A stretch of DNA of 64,000 nucleotides from Hydrogenimonas cancrithermarum (GTDB taxonomy: Bacteria > Campylobacterota > Campylobacteria > Campylobacterales > Hydrogenimonadaceae): positions 1 through 64,000 of the forward strand of contig NZ_AP027370.1 in NCBI RefSeq assembly GCF_030296055.1, written 5' to 3'. The translations under genes were made by a program, and so were the position numbers. This document shows, piece by piece, positions 34,410 through 42,886 of the stretch (the stretch's first letter is position 1; each line of letters begins with the position of its first letter). The notes beneath the pieces are model-generated. The model worked only from the letters and a program-made list of their open reading frames with translations. It did not search any database and was not told the origin of the DNA.

Positions 34410-35501
34410 GTGGCGCATCCGCTTTTCGACGATTTCAGGCAGATCGTGCTGCAGCGGCGGTCGCTGATCGACGTGCGAGCACCCGTGGAGTTTGCGAAAG
34501 GGGCTTTCCCGAATGCCGTCAACCTTCCGCTGATGGACGATGAAGAGCGCAGACTCGTCGGGATCCGATACAAAGAGAAAGGCAATGCCGAAGCGGTGGA
34601 ACTGGGACATCGACTGGTTTCCGGAGAAGTGAAAAAGAAGAGGGTGCAGGCATGGTGCGATTTTATCGATACCCATCCCGACGCGCTGCTCTACTGTTTC
34701 AGGGGCGGCCAACGCTCGCAAATCTCTCAGCAGTGGATCGATGAAGCCGGATACGAGATCGCGCGTCTGAGAGGGGGGTACAAAGCGTTCAGACGCTATC
34801 TCATCGAAGAGACGGAGCGTGCCGTTGGCCGTTTCGAACCGGTCGTACTCGGTGGCCGGACCGGGTCGGGCAAGACGATTCTGCTCAGAGAACTCGACAA
34901 TACGATCGACCTCGAAGGGCTCGCGAATCACCGCGGCTCCTCGTTCGGGCGGAAGATCACGCCGCAGCCTTCGCAGATCGATTTCGAAAACGCACTCGCC
35001 TACGAGCTTGTCACCAAACTGGAAGCGGGGTATCGCCGGCTGGTCTTCGAAGATGAAGGCAGAAACGTGGGACGCGTTTACCTCCCCGATCTACTGGCAG
35101 AATTTTTGGGAAACGCTCCCCTCGTCGTTTTGGAAACTCCGATGTCTCGCCGGGTTGAAATCACGTTCGAGGAGTATGTGACACAGGCACAGAACGATTA
35201 TCGGAAGATGGGTTTTCCCGAGCCGCTTCAGGCATGGAAAGCGGATATTCAAAGCGCGATCGACCGTATTTACCGGCGGCTGGGTGGGAAACGGCACGCT
35301 ATCGTTTCCGAGATGCTCGAATTGGCATTTTCCGAACAGTCGCGCACGGGAGAGAGGGAAGCGCACAAAACGTGGGTCGAATATCTGTTGCGCGAATATT
35401 ACGATCCGATGTACGACTACCAGATCGAAAAACGGGCCGAAAGAGTCATCTTCAGAGGCGATGCCGACGAGGTCGAAGCGTTTTTGAAGCAGAGAGCGTG
35501 A
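34410..35501 (+). CDS. mnmH: tRNA 2-selenouridine synthase
   Basis: MnmH (SelU/YbbB) replaces the sulfur of 2-thiouridine at the tRNA wobble position with selenium. The 363-residue protein has an N-terminal rhodanese domain (residues 1-130) with catalytic cysteine in LLYCFRGGQRS near residue 97. A P-loop domain follows with LGGRTGSGKTILLREL near residue 148. The start is GTG directly after the selD stop codon. Its substrate selenophosphate comes from SelD, so the pair forms one pathway. The stop overlaps the GTG of the next gene. Confidence 0.95.
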   Translation: MAHPLFDDFRQIVLQRRSLIDVRAPVEFAKGAFPNAVNLPLMDDEERRLVGIRYKEKGNAEAVELGHRLVSGEVKKKRVQAWCDFIDTHPDALLYCFRGGQRSQISQQWIDEAGYEIARLRGGYKAFRRYLIEETERAVGRFEPVVLGGRTGSGKTILLRELDNTIDLEGLANHRGSSFGRKITPQPSQIDFENALAYELVTKLEAGYRRLVFEDEGRNVGRVYLPDLLAEFLGNAPLVVLETPMSRRVEITFEEYVTQAQNDYRKMGFPEPLQAWKADIQSAIDRIYRRLGGKRHAIVSEMLELAFSEQSRTGEREAHKTWVEYLLREYYDPMYDYQIEKRAERVIFRGDADEVEAFLKQRA

Positions 35502-36343
35502 CCTACTATCTCTTTCTCGCCCAGTTCATTCTGGGGCTGACAGCCATCTTCCTGACATGGCAGGCGGTCGGTTATTTTCGGCGTATGTGGCTTTGGAAAA
35601 AGGTTCGGGCGATGCCGATGCCGGAACGCTACCGCACGGTTTTGGAGAAGATACCCCATTACAGGGCGCTTCCTTCCGAGTTGAAGGAGAGGCTCCGGCC
35701 CAAAATGCTTTTTTTCATCGAAACGAAGGAGTTCGTCGGTGTCAAAACGGAGGTGACCGATGAGATGAGGGCGCTCATCGCCTTTTATGCGTGTATGATG
35801 GTTGTGAACATTCCGCAAGAGTGTTACGACCAGCTGGTTACCATTCTTATCTATCCCTCTGAGGTAGTTTTGGAAGAGGTGGATGACGATGGCGGCATCT
35901 ACGCCCAAAGACGGCTGATTCTCGAGGGAGAGTCGGTCGCGGATACGGTCGTTATCGCCTGGCACGATGCGAAGCGCGAAGCCTACCATCCGAGCTCTCA
36001 CAACGTCATCGTTCACGAGATGGCACATCTTCTCGACTTCGAAGATGGTTTTTCCGACGGGGTTCCACCGCTGGAGCCTCCGAAGTATCGCAGGTGGGTG
36101 CAGGTACTTTCTCGCCGCTTCAGTGCCCTTCGGGAAAGGGCGTCGAAAAACCGAAACTGGGGTGATTACAGGCTTTTCGGTGCGTATGCCGCGACGAACG
36201 AGGCTGAGTTTTTTGCTGTCGCTACCGAACGCTTCTTTCAAAAACCGAAATCGCTGAAAACACATTTTCCCGATATTTACGGAACGCTACAATCGTTTTA
36301 CAGGCTCGATCCGGCGGAAATTTTCAAAAACATTAATGATTGA
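35498..36343 (+). CDS. mtfA: MtfA-like zinc peptidase (M90 family)
   Basis: This 281-residue metallopeptidase has an N-terminal membrane segment (YYLFLAQFILGLTAIFLTW). The zinc motif HEMAHLLDFEDG (HExxH with the DFxDG extension of the MtfA family) lies near residues 178-189. AATNEAEFFAVATERFF near 232-248 supplies the third ligand glutamate. E. coli MtfA lacks the membrane segment and links to glucose-uptake control; that role cannot be assumed here. The start is a GTG overlapping the mnmH stop. An upstream in-frame ATG would overlap mnmH by more than 260 bases and is rejected. Confidence 0.9.
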   Translation: MTYYLFLAQFILGLTAIFLTWQAVGYFRRMWLWKKVRAMPMPERYRTVLEKIPHYRALPSELKERLRPKMLFFIETKEFVGVKTEVTDEMRALIAFYACMMVVNIPQECYDQLVTILIYPSEVVLEEVDDDGGIYAQRRLILEGESVADTVVIAWHDAKREAYHPSSHNVIVHEMAHLLDFEDGFSDGVPPLEPPKYRRWVQVLSRRFSALRERASKNRNWGDYRLFGAYAATNEAEFFAVATERFFQKPKSLKTHFPDIYGTLQSFYRLDPAEIFKNIND

Positions 36344-36421
36344 AAGAGTAGAATGAATCAAGAACCGATGTTACGCGCCAGACGGTGGCTACGCCCGGAA
36401 TTTTTGCCCTGCATTGGATGC

Positions 36422-36471
36422 GTTATCGTTTTGAATCGAGTTCGTCATGGTATATGACGTGACGCGATAAC
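36422..36471 (+). promoter_or_regulatory. Nested hairpin in the leader of the beta-CASP ribonuclease gene
   Basis: GTTATCG (36422-36428) pairs with CGATAAC (36465-36471). Inside this, CGTCAT (36443-36448) pairs with ATGACG (36454-36459) round GGTAT. The structure ends 22 bases before the start codon, ahead of GAGAGGAG. Ribonuclease mRNAs often carry such leaders for self-cleavage control. Confidence 0.5.
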
Positions 36472-36493
36472 CGATTTTGGAGAGGAGAAAGTT

Positions 36494-37894
36494 ATGGCAT
36501 TTGTTCAATCGTTTGGTGCGGCAGAAGTGGTGACGGGGTCGTGCCACCTTCTGAAGATAAAATCAGGCCCGAGGATTCTCGTTGACTGCGGCATGTTCCA
36601 GGGTAACGATGAGGAGGAGAAAAATTATGAGCCGTTCGGTTTCGATCCGAAAAAGGTGGATGTTCTCCTTATCACACATGCGCATCTCGATCATGTCGGG
36701 CGGATTCCGAAACTGGTAAAAGAGGGGTTCGACGGTATTATTGTTGCGACGAAACCGACCTTCGAGCTGGCACAGGTCGTATTGCTAGACAGTGCCCATC
36801 TGATGGAAGAGGAGTACCGTACCCGTTATAGAAAAGCGCAGCGGCGTGGTGAAGAGAAAAAGGTTCCACAACCGCTCTACACGACCGAAGATGTCGAAGA
36901 TGTCTATCTTCTGACGCATATCCATGCAAAATATGACAAACCGCTCAAAATCGCCAAAGGCGTCAAAGTGACATTCCGCAACGCCGGTCATATTCTGGGC
37001 TCCGCCACCGTCGAGATCTCCTATAAAGAGGAGGGGGAAGAGAGAAAAGTGGTTTTCAGCGGCGATCTCGGCAATAAAAACGACATCGTTATGCCTTTTA
37101 TCGAGAATGTATCGAGGGCGGACACTCTTTTCATCGAGTCGACATACGGCGACAGGAACCACAAAAACATCAAAGATACGATCGCCGAATTCAAGAGTGC
37201 CGTTAGGAAGACACTTCTCAACCGAGGGAATGTCATCATTCCCTCTTTCGCCATCGAACGGACGCAGGAAGTCCTCTGTGTTTTGAAAGATATGTATAGA
37301 AAACGGGAGTTGCCACACTGCAAAGTCTTCGTCGATTCTCCGATGGCGATCAAAGCGACATACCTGTTTTCGAAATTTCACCGTGAACTCGGCCCGAAAT
37401 GCAACAGGTTCTACCAAGAGGATGGCGATGTCTTCGGATTCCCATATCTTCGTTTCACCAGCGATGTGGAAGACTCCAAGAAGATCAACGAGATCGAAAG
37501 GGGAGCCATCATCATCGCCGGGAGCGGTATGTGCACCGGTGGGCGTATTCTGCACCATTTCAAAAACAGGCTCTGGAACGAGCGTAACTGTGTCATTTTC
37601 GTCGGTTTCCAGGCGGAAGGGACACTCGGCCGTTATATCGTCGACGGTGCGAAGTGGGTGAGAATCTACCATGAAGACATTCGCATTCGGGCGAAGATCC
37701 ATACGATCAATGGTTTTTCGGCACATGCCGACCAGCGCGAACTGATCGAATGGATGCAAGGATTCAAAAAGCTCGGTAAGGTGTGTCTGGTGCACGGTGA
37801 GCGTGAAAAGGAGATCGTTTTCAGAAAAGAGATTAAAAAACGTCTCGGTAAAAAGGCCCACATCGTCAAACCGAAAGAGAAGATCTATCTGTAG
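36494..37894 (+). CDS. Beta-CASP metallo-beta-lactamase ribonuclease
   Basis: This 466-residue protein of the RNA-processing metallo-beta-lactamase group (COG1236, related to CPSF73) has the zinc motif THAHLDHVGRIP near residues 58-69. The histidine of AGHILGSA lies near 160 and the FSGDLGN motif near 182. The beta-CASP region follows (FIESTYGDRNH, then IIPSFAIERTQEVL). The C-terminal SGMCTGGRILHHFKNRLW and INGFSAHADQREL complete the fold. It probably acts as an endo- or 5'-3' exoribonuclease. A structured leader precedes it. Confidence 0.92.
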   Translation: MAFVQSFGAAEVVTGSCHLLKIKSGPRILVDCGMFQGNDEEEKNYEPFGFDPKKVDVLLITHAHLDHVGRIPKLVKEGFDGIIVATKPTFELAQVVLLDSAHLMEEEYRTRYRKAQRRGEEKKVPQPLYTTEDVEDVYLLTHIHAKYDKPLKIAKGVKVTFRNAGHILGSATVEISYKEEGEERKVVFSGDLGNKNDIVMPFIENVSRADTLFIESTYGDRNHKNIKDTIAEFKSAVRKTLLNRGNVIIPSFAIERTQEVLCVLKDMYRKRELPHCKVFVDSPMAIKATYLFSKFHRELGPKCNRFYQEDGDVFGFPYLRFTSDVEDSKKINEIERGAIIIAGSGMCTGGRILHHFKNRLWNERNCVIFVGFQAEGTLGRYIVDGAKWVRIYHEDIRIRAKIHTINGFSAHADQRELIEWMQGFKKLGKVCLVHGEREKEIVFRKEIKKRLGKKAHIVKPKEKIYL

Positions 37895-37902
37895 GAGATG
37901 GG

Positions 37903-38013
37903 GTGGATAAAAAGAAGGTGACCGCCAATATTCGGCACCGGGCCGAAGTGACTGAAGTGAGGAAAGAGAGAGTGGCTGTCGCTCGTTTTTCCATCGAAGG
38001 GAAGAGCGTTTGA
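37903..38013 (+). CDS. Possible 36-residue basic small protein
   Basis: A GTG-started frame with AGGAG five bases upstream encodes VDKKKVTANIRHRAEVTE and a similarly charged second half, ending at a TGA that overlaps the ATG of the next gene by one base. The overlap and ribosome site support real translation. The length and lack of known homology leave room for chance. It would be a soluble basic peptide coupled to the phosphate transporter gene. Confidence 0.4.
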   Translation: MDKKKVTANIRHRAEVTEVRKERVAVARFSIEGKSV

Positions 38014-39671
38014 TGGAGCAGCTCAAACTCTTTATCGAAGCTTTTTCGGGGCTTGGACTCTTTCTCTTCGGTATGATCTATCTCGAAACGCAGATCAAAG
38101 CTTCCGCCGGCCGTGCTTTCAAGCGCTGGGTCCGTTATATGACAGATACGCACGCCAAGAGCCTTTTGGCGGGTTTGGGTGCGACGGCAATACTCCAAAG
38201 CTCGTCGGTCGTGACGTTGATGGCCCTCTCTCTTATCGGTGCGGGCCTGATGAATCTCGAAAGCGCGATCTCCGTCATTTTCGGCGCCAACATCGGTACC
38301 ACGGTGACAGCCTGGATCGTCGGACTCGTCGGCTTCAAGATGGACATCAGGATCTTGTCCTATGCATTCGTCGGTATCGGCGGGCTGGGAAGCGTACTGC
38401 TGGAAGATGGCAGTAGATGGAGAAGTACGCTCAACGCGATGGTTGGCTTTGGCCTGATCTTTATGGGGCTGGAGGGAATGAAAGAGAGCTTTTCCGGCTT
38501 CGCGGAGAGCTTCGACCTGGGAGAGTATCGGTTTGAAAGTCTCTACTGGTATGCGTTGATCGGATTTGGCGTTACCGCTGTGATCCAGTCGAGTTCCGCA
38601 TCGATCGCGATCATTCAGAGCGCGCTTTTCGCTCATATCGTCGGCTTCGAAGCGGCCGCTGCTTTCGTCGTGGGATCGAATGTGGGAACGACAGTGACGG
38701 CGATGCTGGGGGCTATCGGCGGGTCGCCGGATAAAAAACGAACGGCGTTGGCCCACTTTCTCTTCAATGTCTCCACCGGCATCGTAGCGCTTGCCGCCTT
38801 GAAACCGCTGATCCTGCTGGTCGATATGGTGCTGCCGGCGGCGGATGCCGTAATACGCATCGCACTTTTGCATACCATCTTCAATATTCTTGGCGTTCTT
38901 CTCTGGTACCCTTTCATCGGTCTCCTCGCCAAATGGCTGAAACGTTTCTTCAAACGCGAAAAGGAGCATGTGACACACTACATCCACGATGTCTCGACGG
39001 ACCTACCGGATGTCGCGATCGATGCACTCGTCAAAGAGATCGCACATCTTGTGGACGAAGTGCAGAATTTCGCCCTTTTCGCCATCAATATCCCTCCTGA
39101 AAAAGCGTTGAAAGAGGGTGTTCCCGTCGACAAACTTCTGGATACGTTCGATGAGAACATGCAACTCTCTTACCATCGCCTCTATGCCCATATTCGGCGC
39201 ATCGAAGGGGAAGTTTTCCGATTCATCACCGAGCTCTCCAGGCAGCAGATGGACGAGATGCTTAAGCAGAAGCTCGACAAGGCTGCCCGTACGACGACCT
39301 ATCTGGCCACTGCCGCCAAGGCGATCAAAGATATGCTGCACGATCTTGACCGATGGTACGATGGGGAGAGCAACGAAGAACAGGCTTTTCTGCGCAATTT
39401 GCGCTATCAGATTCTAAAGAGTGTACAGGCTTTTCACAAAGCATACGATGGTGACGAAAAGGCGTATGAAGAGATGGAAAATTTCTACAAACGGATTGCG
39501 GAGTCCTATCGAAACAGTCTCGAGCTCATTGCCGATATCGCAAAAAACCGTGCGATCGCCTCGGAGATGACGACGATCGCGATCAACGATCTGCATCTGA
39601 GCAAAAGTTTTTCGAAATCGCTGCGAAACGTTTTGAAAGAGCTTCAAGTACTCAAAGGAGCTGTCTCTTAG
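38013..39671 (+). CDS. Na+/phosphate symporter with PhoU-like domain
   Basis: This 552-residue protein has two inverted NaPi repeats with LQSSSVVTLMALSLIGAG near residues 51-68 and the partner VIQSSSASIAIIQSALF near 191-207. GANIGTTVTA and GSNVGTTVTAM follow each. From about residue 315 it is a helical PhoU-like cytoplasmic domain. This matches the YjbB/NptA family that moves phosphate with sodium, often outward. The ATG at 38013 is chosen over the TTG three bases before. It ends eight bases from the convergent mgtE gene. Confidence 0.93.
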   Translation: MEQLKLFIEAFSGLGLFLFGMIYLETQIKASAGRAFKRWVRYMTDTHAKSLLAGLGATAILQSSSVVTLMALSLIGAGLMNLESAISVIFGANIGTTVTAWIVGLVGFKMDIRILSYAFVGIGGLGSVLLEDGSRWRSTLNAMVGFGLIFMGLEGMKESFSGFAESFDLGEYRFESLYWYALIGFGVTAVIQSSSASIAIIQSALFAHIVGFEAAAAFVVGSNVGTTVTAMLGAIGGSPDKKRTALAHFLFNVSTGIVALAALKPLILLVDMVLPAADAVIRIALLHTIFNILGVLLWYPFIGLLAKWLKRFFKREKEHVTHYIHDVSTDLPDVAIDALVKEIAHLVDEVQNFALFAINIPPEKALKEGVPVDKLLDTFDENMQLSYHRLYAHIRRIEGEVFRFITELSRQQMDEMLKQKLDKAARTTTYLATAAKAIKDMLHDLDRWYDGESNEEQAFLRNLRYQILKSVQAFHKAYDGDEKAYEEMENFYKRIAESYRNSLELIADIAKNRAIASEMTTIAINDLHLSKSFSKSLRNVLKELQVLKGAVS

Positions 39672-39679
39672 TGGCTATC

Positions 39680-41044
39680 TTAAAGCAGAATCAGCGTCGC
39701 GAGGCCGAGGAAACTGAAAAAGCCCACCACATCGGTGACGGTCGTAAGAAGGACGGAAGATCCGACGGCAGGGTCGATGCCGAGCCCTTTGAGTACCAGC
39801 GGAATCATCGCACCGAAGAAACCGGCAGCTATCAGGTTGATGACCATCGAGAGGCCGATCACGACGCCAAGCATCGGCATGTCGAACCATGTATAGGCGA
39901 TGAGCCCCATGACGACGGCGTAGATGAGGCCGTTACCCAAAGAGAGCAAAACCTCTTTGGTGATGACCCGTTTCGCCTCCGTGGGGTCGATGTCGCCGAG
40001 CGCGAGTTGGCGCACCGTAACCGTTAGAGACTGGGTGCCGGCATTGCCTCCCATCGACGCGACGATCGGCATCAAGACCGCAAGTGCCACGATCGACTGG
40101 ATGGTCGAATCGAAAAATCCGATGACGACAGAAGCGGCGATGGCGGTGACGAGGTTGATTCCCAGCCAGAATGCCCGCGTCTTTCCCGCTTTGATGATGT
40201 TTTCGCTCTCTTCCGACTCCTCCTGGACGCCCGCCATGCCGTAGATCTGGTCTGTCGCCTGTTTCTCCATCAGGTCGTAGATGTCGTCGGCGGTGATTCG
40301 TCCAAGCAGTATTCCCCACTCGTCGACGACGGGGATGACGTTCATGTTGTAGTTACCGGCCAGTTCGATCACTTTGTCGATGGGATCTTGTGGGCGTATC
40401 GAGACCGTCAGTGCACCTTCTCTGTCGATGATGTTGCGGTAGATTTCGTTGGGCCCGTGCAAGACGAGATCCTCCATCGGCATCATTCCGAGAAAACGGT
40501 CCTTGTTGTCGACGATGAAGACGTGATAGGCGTTGTCGAGTCCCGAAACCTTTTTTATCTCTTTGAGACGTTTGATCGACTCGCCGATCGTCTCGTCGAT
40601 GTAGGCCTTGAAGAGCTCCGTTTGCATATAGGCACCCGCTTCGTCCTCATCGTAACTGATGAGTTCACGGATGACTTTGCTCTCCTCTTCGTCGATTTCA
40701 TCGAGTACTTCGCCGGCTTTGACTTCGTCGATCTCTTCGATCTGCTGGACGATATCGGCAGCGTCGTCGGTGTCCATCTCCTCGATGATCTCGGCGAGCT
40801 CTTTGGCATCGATCGCTTCGAGAGCGTCTTCCTGTGCACTCTTCGAAAGTTCGGCGAGTACGTCGGCTTTCAGGTCTTCGGGGAACGATTTGAGGAGCTC
40901 GATAAAGCGCGGTTTGCTCTGCTCCCGCACCTCTTCGAGAAGTTCGGCGATTTCATAGGCATGCGCGTTTTCGTCCATGCCTTCTTGGAAAAGTTTGATT
41001 CGGCGTTCGATCTCTATGCAGAGTTCGTCGATATTTCTTTGCAT
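39680..41044 (-). CDS. mgtE: Magnesium transporter MgtE
   Basis: This 454-residue Mg2+ channel has the N-terminal superhelical MgtE-N domain (to about residue 125), two CBS domains (about 130-255) and five membrane segments. These include PIVASMGGNAGTQSLTVTVRQLALGDI (residues split here) and NLIAAGFFGAMIPLVLKGLGIDPA, which contain the family's pore aspartates and asparagine. The CBS domains close the pore at high cytosolic magnesium. I use the ATG at 41044, preceded by GGAGGCGGG, rather than an upstream in-frame ATG. An inverted repeat covers the leader. CorA is also encoded nearby, so magnesium uptake is duplicated. Confidence 0.95.
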   Translation of the reverse strand: MQRNIDELCIEIERRIKLFQEGMDENAHAYEIAELLEEVREQSKPRFIELLKSFPEDLKADVLAELSKSAQEDALEAIDAKELAEIIEEMDTDDAADIVQQIEEIDEVKAGEVLDEIDEEESKVIRELISYDEDEAGAYMQTELFKAYIDETIGESIKRLKEIKKVSGLDNAYHVFIVDNKDRFLGMMPMEDLVLHGPNEIYRNIIDREGALTVSIRPQDPIDKVIELAGNYNMNVIPVVDEWGILLGRITADDIYDLMEKQATDQIYGMAGVQEESEESENIIKAGKTRAFWLGINLVTAIAASVVIGFFDSTIQSIVALAVLMPIVASMGGNAGTQSLTVTVRQLALGDIDPTEAKRVITKEVLLSLGNGLIYAVVMGLIAYTWFDMPMLGVVIGLSMVINLIAAGFFGAMIPLVLKGLGIDPAVGSSVLLTTVTDVVGFFSFLGLATLILL

Positions 41045-41055
41045 TCCCGCCTCCT

Positions 41056-41115
41056 CCGATTTATCGGGCAATATTCTACTGCACATCTCCTCTTAAACAC
41101 CTGAGCATAAATCGG
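41056..41115 (-). promoter_or_regulatory. Nine-base inverted repeat in the mgtE leader
   Basis: CCGATTTAT (41056-41064) and ATAAATCGG (41107-41115) are perfect complements, enclosing the minus-strand TAGAAT -10 candidate. CCGAT can alternatively pair with the adjacent ATCGG (41063-41067). The two choices could switch access to the ribosome site directly downstream. It is too short for an M-box magnesium riboswitch. Confidence 0.45.
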
Positions 41116-41158
41116 GGTTCTCTATATTCACTCTTTTCAAAGAAAAGGTGGTTGATGG

Positions 41159-41164
41159 TATACT
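41159..41164 (+). promoter_or_regulatory. -10 box for the two small genes at 41.2-41.6 kb
   Basis: GGTATACTATT holds TATACT, one mismatch from TATAAT, 31 bases before the first small gene. GAGGGAG precedes that gene's ATG. Confidence 0.5.
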
Positions 41165-41195
41165 ATTGCCATTCAACCGAGACATGAGGGAGCGT

Positions 41196-41351
41196 ATGAA
41201 AATCGCCTTTTTCGAAACGAAAGAGGCGCTTGGGCGTATCATGGAGATTTCGCTTCGGAATATGCTCGCTTTCATCGAAGGCAGGCCGGTTCCCAACTGC
41301 CTCAAAGCGGAGTGTGAGAGAAATTACAAAAAAGGAGAATCGACAGAATGA
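41196..41351 (+). CDS. 51-residue protein, possible internally deleted 2-hydroxyacid dehydrogenase remnant
   Basis: The product begins MKIAFFETKE, which resembles the start of D-lactate dehydrogenases (MKIAFFDTK). It continues with SLRNMLAFIEGRPVPNCL, which resembles the C-terminal helix of the same family (NIxAFLxGKPxN). About 270 residues that would lie between are absent. It may be a relic of such a gene that still has a ribosome site and promoter, or an unrelated small protein. The cysteine-containing tail CLKAECERNYKK is not typical of the enzyme. It overlaps the next gene by four bases. Confidence 0.5.
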   Translation: MKIAFFETKEALGRIMEISLRNMLAFIEGRPVPNCLKAECERNYKKGESTE

Positions 41352-41575
41352 AAGAGTTTTTGAAAAAGATGACGGAGTGGGTGCTCGACAAAGAGGAGGA
41401 GGCGGCGAAACATTGCAAGATCGATCTCGACGATCTTCAGCGACAGATCGATTTCATCGTACGAAAAAGGGACGATCTGAAAAGAGAGTGTGAAGAGAAC
41501 CTTCAGGAACTCGAACATATCCTAAAGCGACTCGAAACGATCAAGGCGAGAGAGTCTATCTGCAAGCGTGATTGA
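41348..41575 (+). CDS. Small coiled-coil protein of unknown function
   Basis: This 75-residue protein is strongly charged and predicted helical throughout. LDDLQRQIDFIVRKRDDLKR and ENLQELEHILKRLETIKAR show heptad spacing, so a coiled-coil is likely. It has three cysteines and no signal or membrane segment. It overlaps the preceding small gene by ATGA and is probably cotranscribed with it. I cannot name a family. Confidence 0.65.
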   Translation: MKEFLKKMTEWVLDKEEEAAKHCKIDLDDLQRQIDFIVRKRDDLKRECEENLQELEHILKRLETIKARESICKRD

Positions 41576-41581
41576 CCGAGT

Positions 41582-41600
41582 TCCCTGCATAGCGCAGGGA
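41582..41600. terminator. Hairpin between convergent genes
   Basis: TCCCTGC-ATAGC-GCAGGGA is a perfect seven-pair stem in the 39-base gap between the small coiled-coil gene and the 3' end of the OmpA-like gene. There is no T-run on either strand, so it would be an unusual or Rho-assisted bidirectional terminator. Confidence 0.45.
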
Positions 41601-41614
41601 CAGGGTGTAGATCG

Positions 41615-42811
41615 TCAGCGTCTCGAAGGAAGGATGAGCGCCTCGACGCGTCGGTTCTGTGCACGTCCTTGGGGTGTATCGTTCGATGCCACAGGTTTCG
41701 ACTCTCCGAAAGCTTTTACCGTGATACGGGAAGCGTCGATACCATGAGCTACGAGTGCCTCTTTGACCGCTTCGGCGCGTCTTTTCGAAAGCTGGAGATT
41801 GTATGCAGCCGATCCGACGCTGTCGGTATGGCCCTCCAGAATGACCTTGCTGTCGGAATGTTTTTTCATATAGTCGACAAGTTTCTCGATATTCGGCATG
41901 AATTCAGCCGGGATTTTCGAAGAATTTGTCGGGAAGTCGATATGCAGCGTAATGCCTACGGTGCAGCCTCTTTCATCGACATTGAATCCGGCCGGTGTAT
42001 TGGGGCATTGGTCGAGATAATCGGGAACACCGTCATTGTCGCTGTCGAGAGGGCATCCCGTTTCATCGACCTGGTTGGTTTTGCTGCCGGGACATCGATC
42101 GAAGTTGTCGGCGACGCCATCACCATCGCTGTCGAGGGCGCACCCGTTTCCATCCACAATCGTACCCGAAGGTGTATTGGGACATTTGTCTCGGGAGTCG
42201 AGCACACCGTCCCCGTCGCTATCGAGGGAGGTAAGGGGTGCAACTGCCGCGGCAGCCATAGGGGCGGCCGGCGCAGGAGAGGGTGCCGCCTTTTCGATTT
42301 TTCCGAGTGCGAAATCGAGTCCAGCCGTGTAGGCGAGCGTATGGCCTCCGTCATGGAATCGAACGATATCACGAACTTCCAGGCGAAGTCCCATCGTTTC
42401 GGTGAGAAGGTATTTGAGACCACCACCGAAATTGGCGATACCCCCATCTTTGAGACCGCCTCTGTTGTCGGTGAAATCTTCGGCACCGAGACCTGCAAGA
42501 AGGTAGGGACGTAATTTCTCTCCTTCATCCTCGAAGTGGTAGAGATAGTTGGCGGTCATCTGGTGGACGTTCGTGTCGCCGCCTATATCTTTGTAGTCGA
42601 CACCTCCGAGATAGTCGTATCCCAATTCGACACTCTGACGTTTGTCCATGTTGTACCCGATTCTGGCACCCAGGCTCAGCCCGTTGTCGAGAAACTTTTT
42701 GCTGAGGCTCGATTCGCCCCCGACCATCGGTGTTACGGAATATTTATATTCGGAAGCCATCAACGACCCAGCCGTCATGACACCCAGTACCAAATAACCA
42801 AATTTTTTCAT
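41615..42811 (-). CDS. OmpA-like outer-membrane protein with calcium-binding TSP3 repeats
   Basis: This 398-residue protein has a signal peptide (KKFGYLVLGVMTAGSLMA) and an N-terminal eight-strand barrel (about residues 20-185). An alanine/proline linker follows, then three thrombospondin type 3-like repeats (DSDGDGVLDSRDKCPNTPSG and two similar ones, about 198-275) that bind calcium. The peptidoglycan-binding OmpA/MotB domain (about 285-395) carries LEGHTDSVGSAAYNLQLSKRR. It ties the outer membrane to the cell wall. GAGGAG precedes the ATG at 42811; an earlier in-frame start has no ribosome site. Confidence 0.93.
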   Translation of the reverse strand: MKKFGYLVLGVMTAGSLMASEYKYSVTPMVGGESSLSKKFLDNGLSLGARIGYNMDKRQSVELGYDYLGGVDYKDIGGDTNVHQMTANYLYHFEDEGEKLRPYLLAGLGAEDFTDNRGGLKDGGIANFGGGLKYLLTETMGLRLEVRDIVRFHDGGHTLAYTAGLDFALGKIEKAAPSPAPAAPMAAAAVAPLTSLDSDGDGVLDSRDKCPNTPSGTIVDGNGCALDSDGDGVADNFDRCPGSKTNQVDETGCPLDSDNDGVPDYLDQCPNTPAGFNVDERGCTVGITLHIDFPTNSSKIPAEFMPNIEKLVDYMKKHSDSKVILEGHTDSVGSAAYNLQLSKRRAEAVKEALVAHGIDASRITVKAFGESKPVASNDTPQGRAQNRRVEALILPSRR

Positions 42812-42842
42812 CTTGACTACACTCCTCTTTGAAATTAGTAGC

Positions 42843-42848
42843 ATTCTA
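42843..42848 (-). promoter_or_regulatory. -10 box for the OmpA-like gene
   Basis: The minus strand reads GGATAGAATGC, with TAGAAT one mismatch from consensus, 32 bases before the start codon. Confidence 0.5.
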
Positions 42849-42886
42849 TCCAAATCTCGCTCAATACTTAATGAAACAAAAAGAGT

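Noticed and set aside
33459-34931. 490-codon open frame on the minus strand opposite selD and mnmH
   Set aside because: It lies fully over two clear conserved genes, has no family motif and no ribosome site. Long antisense frames are expected from the codon bias here.
36353-36457. 34-codon open frame before the beta-CASP gene
   Set aside because: It has no convincing ribosome site and overlaps the hairpin structure. The composition looks random.
41045-41195. M-box (ykoK) magnesium riboswitch before mgtE
   Set aside because: The leader is too short and lacks the M-box core. Only an inverted repeat is visible.
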